Positions 36,051 to 46,507 of a stretch of 64,000 nt of DNA are shown piece by piece (the first letter of the stretch is position 1; every line of letters begins with the position of its first letter). The notes under the pieces were generated by a model. The model was not told the DNA's origin. It saw only the letters and a list, made by a program, of their open reading frames with translations, and made no database searches. Location: positions 15,843,771 through 15,907,770 of the forward strand of contig NC_132893.1 in the NCBI RefSeq assembly GCF_030463535.1. Direction: 5' to 3'. This DNA is from Salminus brasiliensis (Eukaryota > Chordata > Actinopteri > Characiformes > Bryconidae). A program made the position numbers and the translations under genes.

Positions 36051-36077
36051 TTTTATACCATGACCCTGGTGACATCA
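36051..36077 (-). promoter_or_regulatory. OR-B promoter: CRE-like box + TATA box
   Basis: Minus strand: TGATGTCA (36070-36077), 12 bp, TATAAAA (36051-36057), then GTGTCTGATC. It lies about 135 bp upstream of the start codon. A possible donor GTATCA (36007) and acceptor at 35923 would define an 85-nt intron in the 5' UTR. Confidence 0.65.
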
Positions 36078-36394
36078 TTATCTACAGCACTGCTAATATC
36101 CCTCAAGACATGGTATCATTGTAGCAAACTAGGAAAGCAGAACATACCTCTTCTGTAAAATGATCAGAGTTATAGATTTAGTCCTTAATTAACATTTTAT
36201 TTTGTATCTAATACAACAAGCAGGTTCAAAGACAATAACAGAATTTGATTTCAAATGACCTCCTTCATTTAGTTCACCCAAGAGGGCATACTACCTCACA
36301 TACATAGTGATCAAGTTGGATTAAAAAACTAGGTATTTAACAAGTAATTTGAAGAAGTTAGAAAGTTAGAATAGCTTAGCTGCCAAATTAAGTC
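36078..36394. other. No gene seen
   Basis: AT-rich spacer upstream of OR-B. Confidence 0.5.
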
Positions 36395-36785
36395 ATATTG
36401 CAGCAAAATAGCTTGATGCCAAAAAGACATTTGATAGAATGGATAGAATTTGGGTTCTTGTATGCAGTTCTGAGAAAAATTGGTTTTGAAAAATGTGTTA
36501 GCTGGTTTGAAATTGTGTGTGCAAGTCCTAAAGCAGCTGTAATAACCAACAAGATTACATTTGTAAACTGTCTAGATCCACATGGTCTTTGAGAGCTTTC
36601 CATGGGAGGGCAAAAGGCCCAGAAGTAGCACAAATAAATGAAACTCTCCCTAGGGACAAAGGTGGTGTGTCACTACATAATAAAGAACTTTCTAAGACAT
36701 CTTTGAAATGGCTAGACTTGCCAGACACTGGGGTGGCATTGGACTGGATATCAGTAAAGCAAGAACTTACATTCGCCTTTTAACC
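36395..36785 (+). pseudogene. L1-type LINE reverse transcriptase fragments
   Basis: DAKKTFDRM (like the L1 motif DAEKAFD) is followed, after a frameshift, by FLYAVLRKIGFEKCVSWFEI and PKAAVITNK. A second block, RAKGPEVAQINETLPRDKGG followed by VSLHNKEL, resembles the L1 C-terminal KRPR...GGLGLPN region. The RT core between them is deleted. Confidence 0.65.
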
Positions 36786-36839
36786 AGCAGAAGCGCTCGT
36801 ACAGTCTTTGGAAATAGTATTGAGTAGGAGTATGATTAT

Positions 36840-37650
36840 TGTGATCCTATTACACTCTAAAAAGACCTGGACCACAATATCTCATCAACATCGCAGGTAA
36901 TGTCCTCCATAGTCAAATAGTGGGCAATATCCACCCCTGGCATGCTCCCTCTATGTCAACACAAGCTTCCTCCAATGCTTGGAGAAGGAGTATTTGTTGG
37001 TGTGGTTGGCAATCATAGACCATAGATCATAGGAGAGTATGGTGACAGGTGAAGCACAACAAATCGTGGCTGTTCAGTAAACCAGTGTTGTATTTGAGCA
37101 GCCCGGTGTTAACTTAAATTGTTGCAGATGACAACAACCCTAGACTGCTCTGGTCAATCATCCTGGTGATGGGGAATGAATATGTTGTGCAGTGTGTTGA
37201 AGAAGGTGATGTGAGCAGGGACCAGGAGTGGCATAATGAACACCATTCTGGTCAATAGCTGCTGTGATGTTGCCACCACACTGCCCAGGATGTTCCTTTC
37301 CCTGCACCTTGTCTTGGCAATTAGATTCATCAATGTAAAGGACCTTGTGTTCCACTGCAGCAACATCTTGCATCATCCCCATGTAAAATCAAATATTACA
37401 GTATTGTATGACAGAAAGTACACAATATCATGTTGCACTGGACAATGATTACAGTGCTAGTAAGATGATAGCACAGCATACTTGTACAATTTCAGTGCAG
37501 TTGCTTCACCCTGTCAGAGTTGCGCTGAAACAGAACCCTGTATAATTGCTTCATGTGCATTTGATATCTTTTCAGAAGGCGGCTCAGTGCAGATAAGCTC
37601 ACAGAATGGATGTTGCTTAATGTGATGTCAATATTCATGTGCTGTTGTCT
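36840..37650 (-). pseudogene. IS630/Tc1-superfamily DDE transposase remnant
   Basis: Minus strand, 5' to 3': HSVSLSALSRLLKRYQMHMK near 37590 (paired-type DNA-binding end), then VLYIDESNCQDKV (first catalytic Asp), GQCGGNITAAIDQNGVHYAT and HLLQHTAQHI. The second Asp region follows in shifted frames down to about 36850. Stops and shifts are numerous. The lineage is distinct from the other Tc1 copies in the window. Confidence 0.7.
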
Positions 37651-39874
37651 TCACCATAAAAAATATGCTAATGTCTGCGCTGACCATGGTTATGGTAGCC
37701 TTTTTCTACCCTGGGGTCAACAGATGTTCTATAGCACTTCTACAAAAACATGATGTGAATGTTTTTTTCAGAATTTAATAGTACTACACTGCAGTAGTAC
37801 AGTGGTAAAAACAGTTCAGTTGTGGGAGTCCAGTGGTATGGTATAGAGGTTAAGTTAAGCTTATCTACTGCAGTTTCACAATGTCCGAATGTTACTTGCT
37901 ACAGTGTAGCAGCTCGAATTAGCCTGGACCTTCTGCCCAGCCTCCTGAAAACTCAACCCATGGTTGGCCAGACGGGGTCCCAGTTCATATCTGTGATGGT
38001 TTCTTGTCCTTGTAGTCGAGCATTAGCCCCCGTTAACCCAAGATGTGTAACCTGTTGCCTCTCTTATAACTCTCTATTATTTACAAATTAATACAGCAGT
38101 AATACAGCAGCGTGCAGCAATGTGCATGTGTTATTTAAAAAAAAAATGAATTCAACATTTAGCAAAAGGATATGCAAAAATAATGTTCAATCTCAATTAT
38201 AATATTTGCTGTTTTTACATTATTTAATGTGGGATAGACACATGTGGCGGCAAAACAACATATAAAACTTAGGACATAGTCACTTAATGTTCTTAACTGA
38301 AGCCTACTTAGGCCTGGCTACAGTTTACAATGGCTCTGCTAGTATGCAGTAGGCTGAGGCTTTTAAAACAGAAGGGGGACCACCACCACCACTTTTAACA
38401 TAGGCAGAGGAGCTGGTACTACTGGTACAGAAGCATATGCTGAATGTGAATCATGGCATTTCATTTGATCTGCCATGATGATGTGTGAGACTATTCTCAA
38501 AAAGAATGTGACTGGGATTCCATAGGTGAGGGACCATATATGTCCTGAGCTCAGCCTGGAACAGTAAGACCATATTAATTTGTGTCTCATCAAATATATG
38601 AAATATTTAGAACAAATAATTCCATTTATTTGACCATAATATGCTATTCCTGTCTCTTTCTTTCAAGCTGCCTGTAGAGGAGCTACACAGAGTCCATCTG
38701 GAGATACAAATTGAAGTGTGACACATCAAGCTCCAAATCACAAAGACAAGGTTATAAATTGAGCTGCTTGAATATAGGTTAAAGGTGGGTTTAGGTGCTG
38801 TGGGTGTACAATGAATGTTCTTACTAAAGAATAATGTCAAGGAAGTTATATCATTGTCATTTTTATATTTCTATTTACAGGAAATAAAAGATCATGAAAC
38901 AGAAATAAACTTGCCATTAAATATTGCTCTTGTTATAAGCAGATGGGTGAAAGTGTAGAAAGGTAGCAGTTAATCTGAGAAATACTAATTGCAAACTGTG
39001 TCTCTGTCAACTCATACATTCAGTAAAGTACAGTGAACTGCAGTACATTATAGAATTACATTTTTTAATTAAAGGTTATAATGATTTACATTAATGACAT
39101 GGAAAAATTTTGTTTACACATGCGGTCAATGACGCTTGGAAGTCCTGAAAGATTAAATGGTATGGAGGTATTTATCTATTTATCGATCTTCTGAATTGTG
39201 TTCTCCTTTTCTCTTGTTCTTTGTTAAAGACAAACCTGCTGATGTGTGGAATTTCATTTTTTTTATGCCACTACAGGCTTATGCCTGGAGGATAAAATAA
39301 AAAAGTGTAAGATCTTTGAGGAACATTTGGAGTTTGGATAACACATTGATTGAGTAAATCCTGTTTAAAAAATAAAAACACAAAATGAAGTAATATTTTA
39401 ACTAACATGTTGAGCATTATTTTAGCATTTCCTTCTGCTAAATGTTGAATTAGTAGACTATTCTTTTTGTAATTTAATTTTCTCATTCACACATTCACTT
39501 TTTTTGCCATACCTTTCTGCACAGCGTGTATAGAGCAATGCCATCCATTGCGGATGCTGCTGTGTTGCTTTTGCGTCTGAATATATACTCAGTCTGCATA
39601 TGCAAAAATACAACCCTCCTGGCTTTTTCTCGTTCAAATCCATGATGAATCCTTCAATCAATGCTCCATTGAGAATGTCTTTTAATAGGTAACCGTGAAT
39701 GCCTTTAGTCGGTCTGAGGAGCAAAACAAATCAGATCAAATCAAATCAAATCACACTACAGTGTAAAGGTGAGTAAAAAACTTGGGTGCATCACCCCTCA
39801 CAGTAGTACAAAAAATAATACAAATGTACAAATGTACAAAGAAGTACTGAATATACACAACTATATATAATAGT

Positions 39875-39932
<58 letters not shown>

Positions 39933-40085
39933 TACACACTCTCTATTTACAATATTGCACTGGTAAAAGCAGTTTAAATGTGCAGGTTTGATATAATCTG
40001 TGCAGAGTGTGTTTGTATGGGGAGGAGGTGTGATGATACAGATGAGGTCCATAGTCCACAAGCTATTGTTAATTTAGCATCCTAA
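37651..40085. other. No gene seen; microsatellites
   Basis: CAAAT units occur at 39723-39751. Short frames here (for example 38363-38840) show no family motifs. Confidence 0.45.
39876..39933. repeat. (TA)n(CA)n microsatellite
   Basis: About 40 bp of TA repeats followed by about 18 bp of CA repeats. Confidence 0.95.
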
Positions 40086-40089
40086 TTGC

Positions 40090-40450
40090 TTGGGTGGGTG
40101 GAGTCCTTGATAATCCTCCTTGACAGCGGCTGGTATATAAATCTAGAAGGTTTGGCAGCTGAACCATGGTGCGCTGGGCTGTGCGCACCACATTCTACAG
40201 AGCTTTCCCCTCTAGACCGTACCAGGTCGTGATACAGCCCGTCAGAATGCTCTCCACAGTGCAGGCGTAGAACGTCTTGAGAATGCCGGAGTTCAAACCT
40301 CCTCAGCCATCTGAGGTAGAAGAGGCGCTAATGTGCTTTATTCGCCACCCTTGTGGTGTGTACTGTCCATGTAAGTTCCTCACTAATGTGAACATCAAGG
40401 AACTTAAATCTGCTGATTACATCCAGGACTTACGGTAGTGCAGGGTGTAA
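40090..40450 (-). pseudogene. Rex1/CR1-like LINE C-terminal fragment
   Basis: The minus strand encodes LKTFYACTVESILTGCITTW then YGLEGKALCRM, followed by stops. This is the region just after the RT thumb in fish CR1/Rex1 LINEs. The direct continuation upstream (40280-40440) is shifted in frame. Confidence 0.75.
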
Positions 40451-41390
40451 TAATAAAATAAAAAGTATGTAGACAGTGAATATTTTTGTACAATATTTTG
40501 ACAAATTAAGATTTCATTTAAGACTCCTTTTAGACTGACTTACAGTTTTCCTTTAGAAGACCTCTATTACAAGGTTTACAAGGCACCCAAAGTGCTTCTT
40601 TTTTCACTCAATGAAGCACCTTTATTTTAAAGAGTGTACATGAAATTTATTTTTTATGTCTGATTTTCTTCATCTGTAGCCCATGCCCTTTAAAGGTGGG
40701 TTTAAGCTATGAAATTGTGCATAGGCACCACTAATGCTACTACTGCTGTGCCGCCTTACAGGCAACAGCCCAGTATGTCACAGAATCTAGGAAATATGCT
40801 AATGTAATAGAAAATGAATGTAGATTATTTATACAAAAATGTCAAGGCAGAGCTATAGCTTTTAGGTTGTTACAGACTTCTTATTGCAAGATGTACATGA
40901 ACATTTCAAATAACACATATTTGCAACAGATACACAATTCTCTTTAGATATTCAAATATGAAGAACTTACATAGCCATTATTTCTGTTCAGATGGTCATT
41001 TTCAGTCAGAAGGATTCTCCTGGTGATGAGGACATGGAGGTGCTGCTAATGTCTAATAAGGTCGAGTTGAACTTTTCACACAAGCCCTATCATCATCTCA
41101 CTAATTATGTCAAAGTGATATTCACCTGACCGTTTAACGATGTAATTAATACAATGTTTTGGGAAACGCTCTCATGTAGGTTGGGTTCATGAACGCTGCA
41201 ACACTGCCATCTAGTGCGTCTGCAAGGCTGCGGGAGAGTTCACGGCACAGAGCTTCCTGTTCACCCTAGAAATTCTTCCCCCCATGAAACACTTATGCAA
41301 CTGCACTGATAAACTTGGAACACGTCGACTTATAAATTAGGTAAAACATCGCTGCTTAACTAATTCATTTATGAGTGCCATGTCTTGAAT
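40451..41390. other. No gene seen
   Basis: Spacer. A CpG-bearing stretch at about 41160-41350 may be the promoter side of coa4. Confidence 0.4.
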
Positions 41391-41454
41391 TTTGATTCAC
41401 AATCACATCTTTTTGATTTTGGTGGCCCTGTTTCAAGTGGGCTGCATAAGCGAG
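41391..41454 (+). other. coa4: Possible 5' untranslated exon of coa4
   Basis: It ends at a consensus donor (GCGAG/GTAAGT, 41455-41460). The coa4 coding exon is preceded by an acceptor-like CTCCAACCTAG at 42532-42542, giving an intron of about 1.1 kb. The exon's 5' limit is arbitrary. Confidence 0.35.
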
Positions 41455-42542
41455 GTAAGTCATGATCCGCGGAAATAGTAAGTAATGTAATAAGTTAAAA
41501 GATATACATTTAAGACCACAACATAAAGGAATAGGGTGTCACTTTTTTACGTTTCTGTATAATTGTTCCAGATATTTGTGATTATATTTATATTTGGCTA
41601 GTTTTCCCCGAGTTTAAGCTCGCACTATAGAGGTTAACGTGAGATTCACATGGTTCAGATCTCACACTTCGGTCACACAACAGTAAAATACAGTAGATAG
41701 GACGTTCTACCAGAAACGTGGCTATAATAAATAAAATAAAACTTAAAAAATCCCCAAATACCTGTCAAAATGATTTATTTCTCCTTTTTTAAAGGAACAG
41801 GTAATTGGTTAGGTTGTATTATTATTATTATTTTTTATTATTATTATTATTATTTTTTTTTTATTTTTATTTTTTTTTTTTTACAGATGGTTATGATAAA
41901 AATGGTAAAAAGTAATATCGTATTTTCTAACTGTCTCTGTTTGTCAGGTCACATTTACATAACACACTAGCACTACTTCATACAGCACTAAGTGACATAC
42001 TTGAACAAGGAGACGCAGACATTGATCAAGGCTAAATTGACTTAAAGCTTGTTTTTGCGTGGCTTTTCTTTTCTTTTCTTTTTTTTTTTGATGTTGACCA
42101 AACTAACATGTCAGACCCTGTCACACTAAAACATCACAAAACCTTTTTTCATAGAAGTGAAATGTGCATTTCTGGTAGAAGGCCCTCTCCTTTGTACTTC
42201 TAGATAAAATTCCTGTTTTATCTAGTGCCTATATGTAAAAGTAGCAATGCAAACATCTTCATATTTCACTTTTACATTTTGACAATACAATGCAATAGGG
42301 TATGTATAGTGTAAGTTAATGTGTATATTCTGTAATTGTATTTTGTATAAATTGTGTATTAACTACTGTGCAGGACTATGCACCTATGTTTTTCACTCAC
42401 CTTAGTATATTGTAAGGATTAAAAAAACAAATAAATAAAATGTTTTATTCACTTTCTATTTGCCAAAACCAATATCAGCCTTGAAGTAAATCAATTGGCC
42501 CTATTAGTGCAAGCATTAACAGTTCACCTATCTCCAACCTAG

Positions 42543-42950
42543 AACTGAACCAAAATGGCATCTCCTCCTTCACCTTCACCCCATGACCGCAGAAGACCTG
42601 AAGACGAAACTGATCCAGTGGAACAGATGGTTTTAAGGACAGGCTGTGCTGCACTACACTATGCAGTTCAGGATTGCATGGCAGAGCACCAAGACTGGAG
42701 AAAATGCCAAACACAGGTTAAGGACTTCAAAGATTGTATGATGTCATTCCAAAAAGAGCAGTTGTTAAAGCAGAGAGCATCAGTTCCAGAGTCGGCCTCA
42801 TAAAAAGTCAACTGACCGCTCATGACTAGGACATTGATGATGCATGATGCTGTAACTTTAAGTCTGTCTGTTAGTTTTTCATCATGGACAATTTACTGAT
42901 ATTATTTTTTTCTTTTGTGGACCCTTAAATAAAACCACAGTTCTCCTAAC
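42543..42950 (+). other. coa4: coa4 coding exon with 3' UTR and poly(A) signal
   Basis: A possible splice acceptor AG lies at 42541-42542 and an AATAAA signal at 42928-42933, about 125 bp after the stop. This fits a short one-coding-exon mRNA. Confidence 0.6.
42555..42803 (+). CDS. coa4: Cytochrome c oxidase assembly factor 4 (CHCHD8 homologue), 82 aa
   Basis: Small twin-CX9C protein of the mitochondrial intermembrane space needed for assembly of respiratory complex IV. Cysteines at residues 31 and 41 (CAALHYAVQDC) and 51 and 61 (CQTQVKDFKDC) form the two CX9C helices, which are oxidised by the Mia40 import pathway in this family. The region DPVEQMVLRTGCAALHYAVQ and AEHQDWRKCQ is what identifies COA4 rather than other CHCH proteins. 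The N-terminus is short and proline-rich, and no presequence is needed. The length fits the vertebrate family (about 80-90 aa). It is the only non-receptor host gene with an intact frame, and it faces opposite to the ORs. An intronless retrocopy is possible, but the flanking splice-like sites argue against it. Confidence 0.92.
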   Translation: MASPPSPSPHDRRRPEDETDPVEQMVLRTGCAALHYAVQDCMAEHQDWRKCQTQVKDFKDCMMSFQKEQLLKQRASVPESAS

Positions 42951-43712
42951 TCAAATTCAGAAATCAGCTTGAATATTTTGCTTGCTGTAATGTTTGTAAA
43001 TCTATACTGTTAAATGTTGGCAAATTAACAGGTAATGACAGCTATTAAAATAAATGTTACACACAAAAAGCATAATGTTAAATATGTACATTGATATATA
43101 TTTATTTACGTATTTATTAAAGTACAGTGCCACAATAAACACATCTGAGCAGTTCACTAATTGTTTAGGTTGAACTAATTTTGCAGTATACACACAGACA
43201 GCAATTAAACATCATACCAGTTTTGCTGAATGTGGCTCTATAGGTATGCAAGTTTACATTCAATGTGTAAATGTTTAAACTGTAAAGGATTACAAACTGC
43301 ACTAATCAAGCCACTACTAACAACTGCTCCCATTTTACTGCATGCACTACATTCCTCAAAAAAAACATATATATTTATTAATAATTACAGAAAAAAAAAC
43401 ACTTAAGCCTTTAGTTTTACTTTTAAGGGAAGACAGTTTATATGAACAGTTTTTTATTCTTTACAAATGTAGTAAAAACAATATGAGCCATGGGGTCAAT
43501 CTATGACGGGAGTGTTTTTTAATAATGTCCCTGATATTGTCCAAAGTTTTATTGCAAACTACATGCCCTTATGTTTTTTATGTTTAATTCTTTTATGTGT
43601 TTGTTGAAACTGATTAAATAATGTGACATTTTAATCATAGAAACAGTAGTAACCTAACCATTGAAAATCCCTTGCTTATTTCCCACAGGCACCAGTTTTA
43701 CAGTAATTGTAT
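42951..43712. other. No gene seen
   Basis: AT-rich spacer between coa4 and OR-C. Confidence 0.5.
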
Positions 43713-44580
43713 ACTTTCATTTCTTAGTGTTTTTTACACTTCTTTGAACATAGGTGGAATAGTTTGTGTCAGTGCCGTATTGATTATTCTAACATTAGTG
43801 TTTAAAGATGTTGTAAGAGCTGCGGTATAAACACCAATAATTGGTAGATAAAACATGGCTACTAATATGAGATGGGAGGTGCAAGTTTTCATAGCTTTAA
43901 TTCGCTCAACACCATGTGAGATCTTCCTCAGTGCAAAACCAATACAAACATATGAGAGAGCGATAAGTATCAATGGAATGTAAAGCAGAGCAGCGGTACA
44001 GACATAACCCATTATGGAATTTATGGAGTTATTGTTACAGGCTAGTCTATAAATAGGGGCATGATCACAGAAATAGCTGTTAACTGTTGGCCATCATAGA
44101 CATAATCCACATCACACTAATGATCAATGTCATAGCTGCATTGGTGACAATTGCATGATACCTTAATGGAAAGCATATAGCGATTAGCCTGTCATAGGCC
44201 ATGGTAAGCAGAGTAAGAAACTGCAGGGTCATAAAAAAATAAACAAAGAACATGTTTGTTAGACAGGCTTCATAAGATATGTACTGGTTCTCAAACAGAA
44301 ACATGTCCAGGAGCTTTGGAATGAGAGCAGTACTTCCACATAGATCAGAGAAGGCCAGGTTGAAGACAGCTATATACTTAGCTGTATGTAAGCTGCGAGC
44401 CAGGTATACGGTGCCCATTATAAAAGAGTTCCCCAAAAGAGTCACTGCGTAAACAAAGCATAGGAACACATAGTAGTACTTTGCATATGGAATGTTGTGA
44501 AGTCCACTAATGTAAAAGCTGGAGGGACGAACAAATGTTGTGTTCATTGAAGATTGCGTGGAGGTCAAGTTAGCAGCCAT
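43713..44580 (-). pseudogene. Odorant receptor OR-C, pseudogene with two deletions
   Basis: It starts at 44580 (MAANLTSTQSS, NTTFVRPSSFYISGLHNI) and is very close to OR-D. The frame is sound through TM4 (LTMAYDRLIAICFPLRYHAI) to MWIMSMMANS, where about 50 bp coding the end of TM4 and the start of loop 2 (SFCRS) are missing and the frame breaks (near 44090). It resumes as YFCDHAPIYRLAC, TM5, KAMKTCTSHLILVA, up to IPPM, where a second deletion removes NPIIYT and the C-tail and joins to the last few codons of the gene (about 43738). The promoter module upstream is intact. Two deletions in an otherwise well-kept sequence suggest recent loss. Confidence 0.92.
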
Positions 44581-44790
44581 CTGGCTTTAAAACACCTATG
44601 AAAAAGAACAGCTTGTGTTAATTCAGTTTGTGCAGGAATGCATTTCATTATTTTCTTGTTATAATGCAACTTATGAATAAAATGAATGAAAGCATGTCAG
44701 CTGTAGAAGAGAAATGAGTTTGCTGTTGGTTTCATACTGTACTTTATGCTGTTGAGAAAGCAATGCCAGCATATCTGTAAAGATCACTCA

Positions 44791-44818
44791 AATTTATGGT
44801 TGGTCTCTTGTTACATCA
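44791..44818 (-). promoter_or_regulatory. OR-C promoter module
   Basis: Minus strand: TGATGTAA (44811-44818), 13 bp, ATAAATT (44791-44797), then TGAGTGATCT. Possible donor AAA/GTACAG follows. The module is preserved although the gene is dead. Confidence 0.6.
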
Positions 44819-45044
44819 TTCCCTACAGGACTGCTCTTCTGTAATGTTTATCATTTATTTATATAGTTGTTACGTATCCTGGTCCTGGAGTCCTACACTT
44901 CTGAGTGTTGTCCCATGATTCAGCTTATAAATTCTGAAACTTCTCCTCTGTTGAAGTGGGCATTTAAGCATGAAGACACTTGTGTATTGATTTGTTTTGG
45001 CCACTTCACAGGCACAGTGTTTAGATTTTTTAGACCAACAGATA

Positions 45045-46505
45045 CACTGTGTGCAGAATTATTAGGCAAATGAGTATTTTGATCACATCATCCTTTTTAT
45101 ACATGTTGTCCTACTCCAAACTCTATAGGCTTGAAAGCCAACTACCAATCAAGTAAATCAGGTGATGTGCATCTCTGTAATGAGAAGGGGCGTGGTCTAA
45201 TGACATCAACACCCTATATAAGGTGTGTTTAATTATTAAGCAACTTCCTTTCCTTTGGCAAAATGGGTCAGAAGAGAGATTTGACGGACTCTGAAAAGTC
45301 AAAAATTGTGAGATGTCTTGCAGAGGGATGCAGCAGTCTTGAAATTGCCAAACTTTTGAAGCGTGATCACCGAACAATCAAGCATTTCATGGCAAATAGC
45401 CAACAGGGTCGCAAGAAACGTGTTGGAGAGAAATGAGTTTGAGGCGCAAAAAGGCGCAAAATAACTGCCCATGAATTGAAAATCAAGCGTGAAGCTGCCA
45501 AGATGCCATTTGCCACCAGTTTTGCCATATTTCAGAGCTGCAATGTTACTGGAGTATCAAAATGCACAAGGTGTGCGATACTCAGGGACATGGCCAAGGT
45601 AAGGAAGGCTGAAAAACGACCACCTTTGAACAAGAAACAAAAGATAAAACGTCAAGACTGGGCCAAGAAATATCTTAAGACTGATTTTTCTAAGGTTTTA
45701 TGGACTAAAGGGCAGAGAGCACCACTCCGACTCAGACGCCAGCAAGGTGGAGGTGGGGTACTGGTATGGGCTGATATCATCAAAGATGAACTTGTGGGAC
45801 CTTTTTGGGTTGAGGATGGAGTGAAGCTCAACTCCCAGACCTACTGCCAGTTTCTGGAAGACACCTTCAAGCAGTGGTACAGAAAGAAGTCGGTATCGTT
45901 CAAGAAAAACATGATTTTCATGTAGGACAATGCTCCATCACATGCATCCAAATACTCCACAGCGTGGCTGGCCAGTAAGGGCCCCCTTATTCACCTGATC
46001 TGAACCCCATAGAGAACCTGTGGTCCCTCATGAAATGTGAGATCTACAGGGAAGGAAAACAGTACACCTCTCTGAACAGTGTCTGGGAGGCTGTGGTGTC
46101 TGCTGCACGTAATGTTGATCGGAAACAGATCAAGCAATTGACAGAATCTATGGATGGAAGGCTTTTAAGTGTCATCGTAAAGAAAGGTGGCTATATTGGT
46201 CACTGATTTGTTTTTGAATGTCAGAAATGTTTATTTCTAAATTTTGTGTTATAATAGTTTACCTGGTGAAAATAAACAAGTTAGATGTGTATTTGTTTTT
46301 TATTAAGTTGCCTAATAATTCTGCACAGTAGTAGTTACCTGCACAAACAGAGATCCTCCTAAGATAAGAAAAAAAAAAAAAAAACACTCCAACTTCCAAA
46401 AATATTAAGCTTTGATATTTATGAGTCTTTTGGGTTGAACATAGTTGTTCAATAATAAAAAGAATCCTCTCAAATACAACTTGCCTAATAATTCTGCACA
46501 CACTG
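45045..46505 (+). mobile_element. Tc1/mariner element, nearly full length, with TA duplication
   Basis: The termini are CACTGTGTGCAGAATTATTA and its inverse TAATAATTCTGCACACACTG, flanked by TA at 45043-45044 and 46506-46507. A second copy of the right terminus (TTGCCTAATAATTCTGCACA) lies internally at 46308-46327. The transposase is on the plus strand. The insertion lies between OR-C and OR-D. Confidence 0.9.
45263..46206 (+). pseudogene. Tc1/mariner transposase, inactivated
   Basis: ATG at 45263 opens MGQKRDLTDSEKSKIVRCLA and SLEIAKLLKRDHRTIKHFM, the DNA-binding helix-turn-helix. Two in-frame stops follow (about 45434 and 45440). The middle reads RPPLNKKQKIKRQDWAKKYL then DFSKVLWT, and there a deletion removes the block that should carry the first catalytic Asp (joins KGQRAPLRLRRQQGGGG). 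A stop (TAG, 45923) precedes DNAPSHASKYS, which holds the second Asp. A frameshift near 45985 precedes YSPDLNPIENLWS. The end (KKGGYIGH) is at 46206. Confidence 0.88.
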
Positions 46506-46507
46506 TA

